Notes under the pieces: generated by a model
What the model was told of the DNA's origin: nothing
Seen by the model: only the letters and a program-made list of their open reading frames with translations
Database searches by the model: none
Assembly: GCA_963997635.1 (NCBI GenBank)
Contig: CAXEND010000003.1
Coordinates: forward strand, 1-64,000
Length of the DNA stretch: 64,000 nucleotides
Direction: 5' to 3'
From: GCA-2728135 sp002728135
GTDB taxonomy: Bacteria > Pseudomonadota > Alphaproteobacteria > UBA828
Shown: piece by piece, positions 17,299 to 26,953 of the stretch
Position numbering within the stretch: position 1 is the stretch's first letter
Layout: each line of letters opens with the position of its first letter
Position numbers and translations under genes: made by a program

Positions 17299-19956
17299 AT
17301 GCCAACTGTAAATGAAATTCGTGCCCATTTCATCCATTATTTTGAAAAGAATGGACATAACCCTGTTTCCTCAAGTCCTTTGATACCTCATAATGATCCT
17401 ACATTAATGTTTACCAATGCTGGTATGGTGCAATTCAAAAATGCTTTAACAGGGTTAGAAAAATTAAGTTATGACAGAGCAGTTACTGCTCAAAAATGTG
17501 TAAGAGCTGGTGGAAAACATAATGATCTCGATAATGTAGGTTATACAGCTAGACATCATACATTTTTTGAGATGCTTGGTAATTTTTCGTTTGGAGATTA
17601 TTTTAAGGATCAAGCCATTAAATTTGCTTGGGATCTTGTAACTAAGGAATTTGGACTTAGTAAGGAAAGACTATTAGTTACCGTTTATGCAGATGATAAT
17701 GAGGCTGAGTCGCTTTGGAAAAAAATTTCAGGACTTTCTAGTAATAATATAATTCAAATTAATACATCTGATAATTTTTGGGCTATGGGCGATACTGGTC
17801 CGTGCGGTCCTTGTTCTGAAATTTTCTATGACCATGGTCCGAGCATTGAAGGTGGCCCACCAGGATCTGCTAATGAAGACGGAGATAGATTTGTAGAAAT
17901 CTGGAACCTTGTCTTTATGCAATATGAGCAAGTAAATCATGATACCCGAATTGATCTACCCAATCCTGCTATTGATACGGGAATGGGCTTGGAGCGAATT
18001 TCTGCTATTTTGCAGGGAGAACATGATAATTATAATATAGATCTATTTAAAAACTTGATTGATGCTTCAGTTAAATATTCAAATACACCAGCAGAAAATG
18101 AAAAACTGATTTCACATCGTGTAATAGCTGACCATATCCGTTCGGGAGCATTTCTTCTTGCAGATGGTGTAAGTCCATCTAATGAAGGCCGTGGCTATGT
18201 CCTAAGGAGGATACTACGAAGGGCAATGAGGCATGCACATCAAATGGGCTGTAAGGAACCTTTATTACATCTAATTATTCCTACTTTAGTATCTGAAATG
18301 GGTGATGTGTATCCAGAGTTAAAACGTGCAGAATCAATGATTATAGACACACTTTTACATGAGGAAACCAGTTTTCAGAAAACTCTCTCACGAGGCCTAC
18401 ACCTTTTAGAGCAGGCCTCTACAAAACTAAATCCTGGAGAAAAACTTGATGGTGAAGTCGCATTTCAGCTTTATGATACTTATGGTTTTCCTTTAGACCT
18501 TACCGAAGATGCCCTACGTGCTGATGGTAAGGAGGTCGATATCCAAGGGTTCAACGATGCTATGAATAAACAAAAGGATGATGCAAGAGCCAATTGGACT
18601 GGTTCAGGTGAAATAGGGACCCATGAATTATGGTTTAGTATACTAGACGACTTTGGGGCAACTGATTTCTTAGGGTATGAGCTGTATTCAGCTGATGCGA
18701 ATGTGCAAGTGATAATTAAAGATGGTAAGCGCTTAAAACTAGCAAAATCGGGTGAGGAAGTAGTTGTTATTTTTAACCAAAGTCCGTTTTATGGCGAAGC
18801 AGGCGGACAGCTTGGTGATGTGGGTTATTTATCATCCGTTAAAGGGCTTGATGCTAAAGTTACAAATACACAAGTCATTACTGGTGGGTTATTGATACAT
18901 ACTATTAAGATATGTTCTGGAGAAATCAATTTAGAAGACGTTGTTAATTTGAAAGTTGATGCAGAGAGAAGACAAAGACTAAGAAACAATCATTCTGCAA
19001 CACATCTGTTGCACGCATCATTGAGAAATCGCTTAGGTGAACATGTTACCCAAAAAGGTTCATTAGTTGCAGATGATCGATTAAGATTTGATTTCAGTCA
19101 TAATAAGAGCATAAGCATAAAAGATTTGAATGCAGTTGAGTCAGAAGTTAATGCACAAATTCGCACTAATTCATTTGTTGCCACACGCTTAATGTCTGCG
19201 GAGAAGGCAATTGAGTCAGGAGCTTTGGCTCTTTTTGGAGAAAAATATGGATCAGAAGTTAGGGTTGTTAGTATCTGTGAGGAAACAAACACTGAACCAT
19301 ATTCTACTGAACTTTGTGGTGGTACGCACGTAAAAAGAATTGGTGAAATTGGTTTTTTTAAAATTATCTCTGAGAGTGCAACAGCTGCTGGTATTCGTAG
19401 AATAGAAGCCGTAACTGGTCAGGAAGCTGAACACTATTTTATAAGTCAGGAGAATTTAATAAGAAAATCATCTTCCCTATTAAAAGTTTCACCAACTGAA
19501 TTACCAGGGAGAATAGCGGCACTTATAGATGAAAAAAAACAATTAGAGATCGATATTAAAAAGGCACAAACACAAATTGTTACTGGAGGAATATCGTCAG
19601 ATAACTCGGAAACAAAAGCAATAAATGGAATCACTTATATAGGACGTATAGTAAATGGTGTTTCTCCAAGAGATCTCCGTGGTCTAGTGGATAAGATAAA
19701 GAATGAAATTGGCACTGGCATAGTTACACTAATTTCGATAATTGATGAGAAGGCATCATTGACAGTTGGAGTTTCGAAAGACTTGGAAGAAAAGTTTAGT
19801 GCTGTAGACTTAGTCAAATGTGCCGTTTCTGAATTAGGTGGTAAAGGTGGTGGTGGAAGATTTGATATGGCTCAAGGTGGAGGGCCCGACACTGAGAAAG
19901 TACCTCAAGCTCTAAAAGTTATTGAGGAAGAAATAAGAAAAAAATCTAAATTATAA
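17299..19956 (+). CDS. alaS: Alanyl-tRNA synthetase AlaS
   Basis: Charges and proofreads tRNA-Ala. The start chosen is the ATG at 17299, preceded by GAGG, giving 885 residues with the usual 'MPTVNEIR' N-terminus; an upstream GTG at 17269 would add ten atypical residues. The class II catalytic core is seen in 'FTNAGMVQFKNALTG' and 'RHHTFFEMLGNFSFGDYFK'. The editing-domain zinc ligands are in 'NHSATHLLHASLR' and 'ELCGGTHVKRIG'. The C-terminal DHHA1 domain ends with 'GGKGGGGRFDMAQGGG'. All domains are present. Confidence 0.98.
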   Translation: MPTVNEIRAHFIHYFEKNGHNPVSSSPLIPHNDPTLMFTNAGMVQFKNALTGLEKLSYDRAVTAQKCVRAGGKHNDLDNVGYTARHHTFFEMLGNFSFGDYFKDQAIKFAWDLVTKEFGLSKERLLVTVYADDNEAESLWKKISGLSSNNIIQINTSDNFWAMGDTGPCGPCSEIFYDHGPSIEGGPPGSANEDGDRFVEIWNLVFMQYEQVNHDTRIDLPNPAIDTGMGLERISAILQGEHDNYNIDLFKNLIDASVKYSNTPAENEKLISHRVIADHIRSGAFLLADGVSPSNEGRGYVLRRILRRAMRHAHQMGCKEPLLHLIIPTLVSEMGDVYPELKRAESMIIDTLLHEETSFQKTLSRGLHLLEQASTKLNPGEKLDGEVAFQLYDTYGFPLDLTEDALRADGKEVDIQGFNDAMNKQKDDARANWTGSGEIGTHELWFSILDDFGATDFLGYELYSADANVQVIIKDGKRLKLAKSGEEVVVIFNQSPFYGEAGGQLGDVGYLSSVKGLDAKVTNTQVITGGLLIHTIKICSGEINLEDVVNLKVDAERRQRLRNNHSATHLLHASLRNRLGEHVTQKGSLVADDRLRFDFSHNKSISIKDLNAVESEVNAQIRTNSFVATRLMSAEKAIESGALALFGEKYGSEVRVVSICEETNTEPYSTELCGGTHVKRIGEIGFFKIISESATAAGIRRIEAVTGQEAEHYFISQENLIRKSSSLLKVSPTELPGRIAALIDEKKQLEIDIKKAQTQIVTGGISSDNSETKAINGITYIGRIVNGVSPRDLRGLVDKIKNEIGTGIVTLISIIDEKASLTVGVSKDLEEKFSAVDLVKCAVSELGGKGGGGRFDMAQGGGPDTEKVPQALKVIEEEIRKKSKL

Positions 19957-20031
19957 AAAAAGATTTATAAATAAATTCTTAATATCATTGTTAGGGATGT
20001 AGAGTTCTATGCCTATTTAATGAAATAGATA

Positions 20032-21249
20032 CTAACCAATTTTCTTTTCTAGGGTTTTTTTAATAGCATCTAGAAAGTCGCTAGAATTTAACCATTTTTG
20101 ATCTGGGCCTGCTAATAAAGCTAAATCTTTTGTCATCTGGCCTGCTTCTACAGTTTCTAGACAAGCTCTTTCAAGTTTATCAGCAAAATCTTCCACGTCC
20201 TTAGTTTCATCCATTTTTGCCCTATATTTTAGCCCGCGGGTCCAAGCAAAAATAGAAGCAATAGGATTTGTTGAGGTCTCTTCTCCTTTTTGGTATGCAC
20301 GATAATGTCTAGTTACTGTACCATGTGCTGCTTCAGCTTCTGCAGTGTTACCATCAGGGGTAAGTAAAACTGAAGTCATGAGGCCAAGGGATCCAAAGCC
20401 TTGTGCAATAGAATCCGACTGAACGTCTCCGTCATAGTTTTTACAAGCCCAGACAAAACCACCTTCCCATTTCATTGCGCATGCTACCATGTCATCTATG
20501 AGTCTGTGTTCATAAATTTGACCTTCTGATTCGAATTTAGATTTAAATTCATTCTCATAAACTTCTTCAAAGATATCCTTAAACCTTCCATCATAGGCCT
20601 TCAAAATTGTATTTTTTGTAGACATATAAAGTGGCCATTTGCGGTCTAATGCATACCTCATACACGCTCTTGCAAAGTCTCTTATAGAGTCATCAAGATT
20701 ATACATAGTTAGTGCTACACCCCCAGATGGAAAATCAAATACTTCTAAATCCATTGGATCAGAGCCATCATCTGGATCAAATCGCATCGAAAGTTTACCT
20801 TTGCCAGGAATAACTACATTTGTAGCTCTATATTGATCACCAAAGGCATGCCTTCCAATTACGACAGGCTTTGTCCATCCTGGGACTAACCTTGGGATAT
20901 TTGAGCAAATAATAGGCTCTCTAAAAACTGTCCCACCTAAGATATTTCTTATGGTTCCGTTAGGTGAAAGCCACATGTGCTTTAGACCAAACTCTTCGAC
21001 TCTTTCTTCATCTGGTGTTATAGTGGCACATTTTACTCCCACTCCATATTTTTGAATAGCCTTTGCAGCATCAATGGTTACTTGGTCTTCAGTTTCATCT
21101 CTGTACTCAATTCCGAGATCATAATAGTGAATATCAATATCCAGATAAGGTAGGACCAGACGTTCTTTTATCCATGCCCATAAGATACGGGTCATTTCGT
21201 CTCCATCAAGTTCAACGATTGGGTTAGAAACTTTTATCTTTGCCATCAT
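20032..21249 (-). CDS. icd: NADP-dependent isocitrate dehydrogenase (eukaryote-like, type II)
   Basis: Oxidatively decarboxylates isocitrate to 2-oxoglutarate in the TCA cycle. The 405-residue product begins with 'VELDGDEMTRILW', the eukaryotic-type Icd signature. It contains 'SPNGTIRNILGGTVFREPI' (isocitrate-binding Ser/Arg), 'KNYDGDVQSDSIAQGFGSLG' (metal-binding Asp residues) and 'EAAHGTVTRHY' (NADP pocket). This type is standard in Alphaproteobacteria and mitochondria. A GGGAG ribosome-binding site precedes two adjacent ATGs (21249 and 21246). It is convergent with alaS. Confidence 0.97.
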   Translation of the reverse strand: MMAKIKVSNPIVELDGDEMTRILWAWIKERLVLPYLDIDIHYYDLGIEYRDETEDQVTIDAAKAIQKYGVGVKCATITPDEERVEEFGLKHMWLSPNGTIRNILGGTVFREPIICSNIPRLVPGWTKPVVIGRHAFGDQYRATNVVIPGKGKLSMRFDPDDGSDPMDLEVFDFPSGGVALTMYNLDDSIRDFARACMRYALDRKWPLYMSTKNTILKAYDGRFKDIFEEVYENEFKSKFESEGQIYEHRLIDDMVACAMKWEGGFVWACKNYDGDVQSDSIAQGFGSLGLMTSVLLTPDGNTAEAEAAHGTVTRHYRAYQKGEETSTNPIASIFAWTRGLKYRAKMDETKDVEDFADKLERACLETVEAGQMTKDLALLAGPDQKWLNSSDFLDAIKKTLEKKIG

Positions 21250-21420
21250 TTATTCTCCCGGAATTATAATAGAAGAAATATCTGTGAGTTATTAAGGAGT
21301 GCACAATAACACCATGAAAACTTTGGTCAACTTGCTAGTTGAATTGATATGTTTAATTCATAGATCCTATATGGAGTTGTCTTATTTCTATAGGTTAATT
21401 TTGTGTTTAAAATTGCTAAT

Positions 21421-21966
21421 TTATAGTTGTAATTCTTTAAATAAAGCTTTTTCATCCTCTACGAATTGCAAGAAATTTTTTAAGTTTGGATTTGAGAAAC
21501 CATTTAATAAAATATGTGATAATAAATCCTTTAGAGGATCCCAATAGTTTTTATAGTTTACAACAAATATTTGCTTTTGATGTAAACCTATATGTTTCCA
21601 AGTTAGAACTTCAAAAAATTCATCCAATGTTCCAACGCCACCTGGGAGAATAGCAAAAGCATCTGATTTTTCATACATTTGGGATTTTCTTATATGCATG
21701 TTGGGTGTGATGATTAATTCACTAAGTTTTTGATGACCAATTTCTTGTTTTTCAAGAATAGAAGGGAGAATGCCTACTACTTTTCCACCTTCGGACAATG
21801 CTGCATTTGCTAGAATGCCCATTAAACCTATATCTCCGCCTCCATATATAAGTTCTATCTTGTGCAGAGCAGCTAGTCGGCCAAGCCTTATTGCTAAATC
21901 TTGATAATCTGGATTGTGACCACTTTGTGATCCACAAAAAATACATAATCTATTTTTTTTCTTCAT
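21421..21966 (-). CDS. LOG-family nucleotide 5'-monophosphate phosphoribohydrolase (TIGR00730)
   Basis: A 181-residue Rossmann-fold protein with 'CGSQSG' (11-16), 'YGGGDIGLMG' (41-50) and the diagnostic 'PGGVGTLDEFFE' (108-119). These are the nucleotide-binding and catalytic motifs of the LOG/YvdD family, which cleaves ribose-5-phosphate from nucleoside or cytokinin monophosphates. The bacterial role is probably nucleotide salvage or turnover; a cytokinin-activating role is not implied by sequence alone. It lies upstream of icd on the same strand with ~170 bp between, so it may have separate transcription. Confidence 0.9.
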   Translation of the reverse strand: MKKKNRLCIFCGSQSGHNPDYQDLAIRLGRLAALHKIELIYGGGDIGLMGILANAALSEGGKVVGILPSILEKQEIGHQKLSELIITPNMHIRKSQMYEKSDAFAILPGGVGTLDEFFEVLTWKHIGLHQKQIFVVNYKNYWDPLKDLLSHILLNGFSNPNLKNFLQFVEDEKALFKELQL

Positions 21967-22191
21967 TTTGCATTTGTAGTAATTGAAAGATGAAAAGATT
22001 TGAATATTTGGTAAACGGAGTTATATCAGTTGAAACTTAATTACAAATTACTGACTCATTAATTAAAAAAATATATATTAAACTCAAAATTTTTAAACTT
22101 TATCGAGTTGGTAATTAAGACTCTAGGATTTTATGAGATGGAATTATAAAATTGAGAGGTCTATTAAGTTAAACCCGATTTTTAAGATAGT

Positions 22192-22674
22192 GTGAGACAT
22201 TCGATGATAATTTCTTCTGACTTTTTTAGATATACAATCATAATATTATTCTTTGTTACATTATTTAGCAGTCTTAAAACATCTTATGCTAACGAGCCCG
22301 AGAAAATAATTTCATATCGTAAGGTCTTGATGAAGGTAACGGCATCTCACATCAGTGCTATAGCTAGTATTTCAAGATCAGATATAAGCTATACTTCACA
22401 TGTTAGTACACATGCTAACGCAATAGCTGAGATTGCTCGTATTATGCCTGACACATTTCCAGAAGGAACGTTTATTGGAAAAACGAGGGCAAAAGAAGCG
22501 ATATGGAGTGATTGGGAAAAATTCCTACAGATGGCGTCAGATTTAGAACAGGCGGCCACAGAGCTTGCTGAGAAATCAAATTCTTCACTAAAGGTTGATT
22601 TATCTGCTGGCCTAAGTGCAATTGGTGCTACGTGTAGCAATTGTCATAAGTTATACCGAAAACCGGCAAGATAG
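22192..22674 (+). CDS. Cytochrome c' (class II c-type cytochrome)
   Basis: A 160-residue exported protein with a hydrophobic signal segment (~12-30) ending near 'SYANE', then a helical region. One heme-binding motif, 'CSNCH' (148-152), lies close to the C-terminus with a following basic tail. C-terminal CXXCH after a four-helix bundle is the cytochrome c' pattern. Family members bind NO or transfer electrons in the periplasm. The first codon is GTG; an ATG four codons later is an alternative start. A diheme cytochrome gene follows 14 nt later, so the two probably form an operon. Confidence 0.85.
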   Translation: MRHSMIISSDFFRYTIIILFFVTLFSSLKTSYANEPEKIISYRKVLMKVTASHISAIASISRSDISYTSHVSTHANAIAEIARIMPDTFPEGTFIGKTRAKEAIWSDWEKFLQMASDLEQAATELAEKSNSSLKVDLSAGLSAIGATCSNCHKLYRKPAR

Positions 22675-22688
22675 GTGATTGCAAAACC

Positions 22689-23636
22689 GTGTTTGTCCTT
22701 GCACCTAGCATTTTGTCTTTACTAATATTTTTAATAGCCTTTAGTGCCTCATCAAAACTTTTTTCATTTGATGGAGCACCAGGAGAGAGTCAAGTTTCTC
22801 GGGGTCTCTATCTTGCTAAGGTTGCTGGTTGTATTTCATGTCATACTGATACAGTGAATAACTCAAATATTTTAGGTGGAGGTAGAGAAATAAAATCACC
22901 TTATGGGTCTTTTTTTTCACCTAACATAACACCGGATCTGAAGAATGGTATTGGAAATTGGACTAACAAAGATTTTATAAAAGCCGTTCGATACGGAATA
23001 CGTCCAAAAGGAGGATTTTATTATCCTGTTTTTCCCTATACATCTTATAAGTCTATGAGTGATCGTGATATTTTAGATATAAAATCCTGGATCGAGGCTC
23101 AAAAACCATTGTCTGAACCAAATAAGCCTCATCAAATTAGTTTTCCAGCTTCATGGCGAAATATGTTAGGCCCATGGAGATGGTTATTTTTTGATGAGGA
23201 ATCAACTCGATTTGATTTTTTACCGGATAATTTAGCTCGTGGTGCATATCTTGTAGAAGCTCTTGGTCATTGTGGCGAGTGCCATACACCACGTAATATG
23301 TTTGGTGCACAAAAAAGCAAAAAGTTGTTAGCGGGTAGCCGCTATGGACCAAGCGGAAATCTTATGCCCAATATTTCACCGGATAAAATTACAGGAATAG
23401 GTAAATGGACTGAGAGTGAGTTAGTTTTTTTTCTTAAGACAGGTTTAAAACCAAATGGTGATTATGTTAATAATGAGATGGCAGAAATTATCCAAAATAG
23501 CCTCCAACATCTAAGTGATTATGACATAAGGTCAATATCATCATATCTAAATCGCATTAAACCATCTTATAATAATGTAAGAGTTAGACCAAAAAATATG
23601 AGCATTGAGCAAACAATAGAAAATTGGTGGGACTAA
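22689..23636 (+). CDS. Diheme cytochrome c (alcohol-dehydrogenase cytochrome type)
   Basis: A 315-residue protein with an N-terminal hydrophobic signal or anchor (~5-25) and two cytochrome c domains. The heme motifs are 'CISCH' (48-52) and 'CGECH' (195-199). Each is followed by 'PNIT/PNIS'-type segments and later Met-containing loops. The layout resembles cytochrome subunits of membrane quinoprotein or flavin dehydrogenases and other diheme electron carriers. No dehydrogenase partner is next to it, so the electron donor is unknown. The start is GTG. It is adjacent to the cytochrome c' gene. Confidence 0.85.
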   Translation: MFVLAPSILSLLIFLIAFSASSKLFSFDGAPGESQVSRGLYLAKVAGCISCHTDTVNNSNILGGGREIKSPYGSFFSPNITPDLKNGIGNWTNKDFIKAVRYGIRPKGGFYYPVFPYTSYKSMSDRDILDIKSWIEAQKPLSEPNKPHQISFPASWRNMLGPWRWLFFDEESTRFDFLPDNLARGAYLVEALGHCGECHTPRNMFGAQKSKKLLAGSRYGPSGNLMPNISPDKITGIGKWTESELVFFLKTGLKPNGDYVNNEMAEIIQNSLQHLSDYDIRSISSYLNRIKPSYNNVRVRPKNMSIEQTIENWWD

Positions 23637-23743
23637 GAAAATAAGATTCGTGGCCAAATTTATCTAATTAAAATAGTTTGATTTGCTGTTGTTCACAGTA
23701 TCATTAGTATAAGATACAGAATAAACAAGTTCTGGAATTATAA

Positions 23744-24784
23744 TTGAGATATAACCGAGTAATATATGCGGCTTTTGCCGCAGTAGTCATTATAATAGGG
23801 ATCGTTCTGGGAATCTTTCTACCTAGTGATGAAACAGCAGAGCTTCATTCTGTCGTTCAAAATTTAAGTTCAGATAAAAATATTCAAGATATAACGTCAG
23901 ATCAAAGCTTAGAGAATAATACTGACCAGAATATAAATGAGCCAGAGACTAACTTACCTTCATTTGATGTTGTTAGAGTTAACCCTAATGGAGATACAGT
24001 AATAGCTGGACGAGCCAACCCAGGCTCAAAGGTTATTATTATGGATGGTGATAATATAGTAGGTTCTGTGTTTGCTGATAGAAGAGGGGAGTGGGTATTA
24101 TTACCCGAAAAGCCTCTAAAATCAGGAGATAGACAACTTAGATTAATTGAAGAACGTGTTAATGGTGAAGTTCTAGAATCCGAGGATACAGTTGTAATTT
24201 CTATTCCAGATAAAACCATGGGAGAAGAAGGAAATCCTTTAGTTGTATTATCAAATAGAGAAGGTAAGAATCCTAGCCGAGTTCTTCAAAACTCAACTTC
24301 ATCAAACATTCATTTGGATGACAACGATGGTGGTCAAGAACTTCTTGAATTAAATATTATTGATTACGACGATTCTGGAGAGATGATAATTTCAGGTAAG
24401 GCTAGTCCTAACTCAATTTTGAATGTTTATGTTGATGACAAGTTTATAGGTAAAGTAAAAACAAATGAAGAAGGTATCTGGGAGCTTAGGCCTGGAGATC
24501 TTTTAATGCCTGGAGACCATAATATCAGAGTTGATCGAGTTGATGGCGTTGGCGATGTGTTAGCCCGTATTGAGACTCCATTAACCCGCGTTAGTGTTGA
24601 CGAAATATTGTTGGGGAATGCCCAAGTAGTAGTTCAACCTGGCAATAGTCTCTGGCGGATTGCCCGTCGTGCGTATGGGGGAGGTATAAAATATACTGTT
24701 ATCTTTGAGGCTAATAGAAATAGAATTCAAGATCCAAACCTTATTTATCCCGGACAAATATTTTCTTTGCCGTCAGGTAGTTAG
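23744..24784 (+). CDS. Membrane-anchored protein with two Ig-like repeats and a C-terminal LysM domain
   Basis: A 346-residue protein, TTG start. A single hydrophobic segment (~7-26) is followed by an acidic linker. Two related repeats each show the sequence pattern 'G-x-x-x-I-x-G-x-A-x-P-x-S/N' and '...G-x-W-x-L-x-P' (around residues 78-140 and 205-265), typical of bacterial Ig-like modules. The C-terminal LysM (~295-344) opens with 'VVQPGNSLWRIARRAYG' and ends with 'PNLIYPGQIFSLP'. LysM binds peptidoglycan, so a periplasmic envelope role is likely. The exact function is unknown; it resembles proteins often annotated as LysM peptidoglycan-binding proteins. Confidence 0.85.
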   Translation: MRYNRVIYAAFAAVVIIIGIVLGIFLPSDETAELHSVVQNLSSDKNIQDITSDQSLENNTDQNINEPETNLPSFDVVRVNPNGDTVIAGRANPGSKVIIMDGDNIVGSVFADRRGEWVLLPEKPLKSGDRQLRLIEERVNGEVLESEDTVVISIPDKTMGEEGNPLVVLSNREGKNPSRVLQNSTSSNIHLDDNDGGQELLELNIIDYDDSGEMIISGKASPNSILNVYVDDKFIGKVKTNEEGIWELRPGDLLMPGDHNIRVDRVDGVGDVLARIETPLTRVSVDEILLGNAQVVVQPGNSLWRIARRAYGGGIKYTVIFEANRNRIQDPNLIYPGQIFSLPSGS

Positions 24785-24850
24785 ATCTATCAAATAATTT
24801 ATGTGTTTTTGCATTATAATTATACTTAAATATCTGTAGATTAATTAGAT

Positions 24851-25330
24851 TTACGATAATCTTGCTATAATATATGACAAGAGACTGTTAAGTCTTGCTT
24901 TATCTTGGGGTGCCATACCGTGGGTGCACAGAGCATTAACTTCTTGGACAAAAGGCAAGAGATCATCTTTCAGCTCATGCCCCTTTTGCGTTAAGTAAAC
25001 TATAATTTCGCGTCTATCTTTTGAGCTTCTACTACGATGAATTAGTCCGTCACGTTCCATGCGTTTAATGGTATTTGTAGTAGTTGCTTCTTCTATGCCA
25101 ACTTTTCTACTCAGATTTTTTTGTGACAGGCCATCTTGTTCCCATAATTGTAACAAAAGTGGCCACTGACCTGTAGAAACACCAAAAGATGACATCCGAT
25201 TATTAAGGGTTTTTATAAATAGCCGGGCTGCCAGAATAGTAAGGTTAGATGTACTGTCATCAATCACGAAAGTTGATGTTGAAATATTAGAATTCTTCAA
25301 TTTTGCTTTACGGGTAACATCATAGCCCAT
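24851..25330 (-). CDS. MarR-family transcriptional regulator
   Basis: A 159-residue winged-helix protein. The segment 'GVSTGQWPLLLQLWEQDGLSQKNLSRKVGIEEATTTNTI' (about residues 49-87; quoted only as landmarks: 'GQWPLL', 'LSQKNLSRK', 'TTTNTIKRME') is the MarR helix-turn-helix. The wing follows in 'RSRSSKDRREIIVYLTQKG'. It is divergent from the HpcH/HpaI aldolase gene at 25492, so it may control that gene or itself. The ligand is unknown; MarR proteins commonly respond to phenolic compounds. Confidence 0.92.
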   Translation of the reverse strand: MGYDVTRKAKLKNSNISTSTFVIDDSTSNLTILAARLFIKTLNNRMSSFGVSTGQWPLLLQLWEQDGLSQKNLSRKVGIEEATTTNTIKRMERDGLIHRSRSSKDRREIIVYLTQKGHELKDDLLPFVQEVNALCTHGMAPQDKARLNSLLSYIIARLS

Positions 25331-25491
25331 CTAATTTCCCTTTCTTATATTGATGGTATATTTGTTCTGTAAAACCAGCAAGAATGGATTTTAGTTTAGT
25401 ATTAAACTACAAAAGGATACTCTGTTGTTCCAGAAAACACGGTGGCAGTGTTTCTATTATTTTGCAAAAAAATTTTTATAAGGAATTTAAA

Positions 25492-26307
25492 ATGTCATTA
25501 GATAATAAGCTTAAGAAGAAAATGAAACGAGGGCAGCCAACTATTGGTTGTTGGCTTTCTATGGGAAATGCAATGGCTGCTGAAATAGTTGCTACTTCTG
25601 GGTATGATGCTGCTGTTCTAGATCATGAGCATGGTCCTGGGCACTTGCAAGGAGCAATTAGCTTATTACAGGCACTTGGAGAAAATGGTCCTACACCTAT
25701 TATGAGGGTCCCTTGGAATGATCCTGTTTACATCAAAAGAGCACTAGATATCGGGGTCATGGGGATAATTATACCCTATGTTCAGAATGCAGAGGAGGCA
25801 GAAGCTGCTGTAGCTGCATGTCATTATCCATTAAAGGGTATTCGAGGTGTCGCACCTCATGCTGGACGGTGTTCGAGATGGGGAATGCGCCTAGATGAGT
25901 ATCTTGATGATCTCCCCAATAAAATTTTGGTGATATGTCAGATTGAGACCGAAGAAGCTATTTCTAACATTGGAGAAATTGCAGAGGTACCTGGAGTTGA
26001 CATGCTTTTTATGGGACCCAGTGACATTTCTGCAAGCATAGGTAAAGCACTTATATCTAACAACCCAGAGGTAAAACGTATTTATGCTAGATGTGAACGA
26101 AAAATGAGAGCAACAGGGAAACTCTTGGGCACAGTAACTAGACCGGGTAAAACAGTTGAATGGACATATCGAAGAGGATTTGATTTTGTAATTTCTGGAA
26201 GTGATGCCAAACTCTTAGCAAGTGCTGCCCAATCTCAAGTCTCAAACTTTAGACTAAAACAAAACGATTTACAGAAGGCAGTAAAAGCTATTAAGAAATC
26301 CAAATAA
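25492..26307 (+). CDS. HpcH/HpaI-family aldolase
   Basis: Class II pyruvate aldolase family (4-hydroxy-2-oxoheptanedioate or 2-dehydro-3-deoxyglucarate aldolase type), cleaving 2-oxo-acids to pyruvate and an aldehyde. From the ATG at 25492, which follows AAGGAA, the product is 271 residues. 'GCWLSMGNAMAAEIVA' begins the barrel. 'DHEHGPG' has the catalytic His/Asp region. 'CQIETEEAI' and 'MGPSDISASIG' carry the Glu and Asp metal ligands. The longer frame from 25384 has an unlikely N-terminus. It is divergent from a MarR gene and 16 nt upstream of alkA. Confidence 0.9.
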   Translation: MSLDNKLKKKMKRGQPTIGCWLSMGNAMAAEIVATSGYDAAVLDHEHGPGHLQGAISLLQALGENGPTPIMRVPWNDPVYIKRALDIGVMGIIIPYVQNAEEAEAAVAACHYPLKGIRGVAPHAGRCSRWGMRLDEYLDDLPNKILVICQIETEEAISNIGEIAEVPGVDMLFMGPSDISASIGKALISNNPEVKRIYARCERKMRATGKLLGTVTRPGKTVEWTYRRGFDFVISGSDAKLLASAAQSQVSNFRLKQNDLQKAVKAIKKSK

Positions 26308-26323
26308 GAAAAATTATAAGTTT

Positions 26324-26947
26324 ATGACTGGTTTACCAGAATATTGGCCAGATGCTCTGTTGCACCTTAAAAGAAAAGATCGGGTATTGGCCGGTGTAGT
26401 CAAGAATTATAATGGAGAGGGTTTACTAAAGAGAGGCGATCCATACGGAACTTTAGTAAGAGCTATAGTAGGACAACAGATATCCACACTTGCTGCAGCA
26501 GCAATATGGCGTCGTATGGAAACATCCTTAATAGAAATTAATCCTAAAGGAGTCTTATCAATAGGAGAGGAAAAATTACGTGATTTTGGTTTAACTCGTC
26601 AAAAGAGCAAATATATTCATGGACTTGCTAATAGTTTCGTCTCTGGTGAGGTAGGGACTCATATATGGCAAGATCAAGATAGTGAATCCGTTATTAATTC
26701 TCTTATAAAAATTAATGGCATTGGTCGTTGGACTGCGGAAATGTTCTTAATTTTTCATCTAGCTCGACCAGATGTTTTACCATTAAGGGATTTAGGTCTT
26801 AGAAAAGGGATTTCTATTCTTTATGGGAAAGGAAGAAATTTATCAGACTCAGAAATGTATTCGATTGCTGAGGTTTGGCGACCATGGCGGTCCGTTGCCA
26901 CCTGGTATATTTGGCGTAGTCTCGATCCAGAACCAGTAAATTACTAG
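26324..26947 (+). CDS. DNA-3-methyladenine glycosylase II (AlkA-like, HhH-GPD)
   Basis: Excises alkylated purines to start base-excision repair. The 207-residue product has 'LVRAIVGQQIS' (44-54), the helix-hairpin-helix 'INGIGRWTAEM' (130-140), and the catalytic Asp156 in 'PLRDLGLRKG'. These are the HhH-GPD hallmarks of AlkA/Mag enzymes without the iron-sulfur cluster. It lacks the E. coli AlkA N-terminal extra domain and matches the shorter MAG1-like form. It closely follows the aldolase gene and converges on the class II aldolase gene. Confidence 0.9.
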   Translation: MTGLPEYWPDALLHLKRKDRVLAGVVKNYNGEGLLKRGDPYGTLVRAIVGQQISTLAAAAIWRRMETSLIEINPKGVLSIGEEKLRDFGLTRQKSKYIHGLANSFVSGEVGTHIWQDQDSESVINSLIKINGIGRWTAEMFLIFHLARPDVLPLRDLGLRKGISILYGKGRNLSDSEMYSIAEVWRPWRSVATWYIWRSLDPEPVNY

Positions 26948-26953
26948 TTTGGA

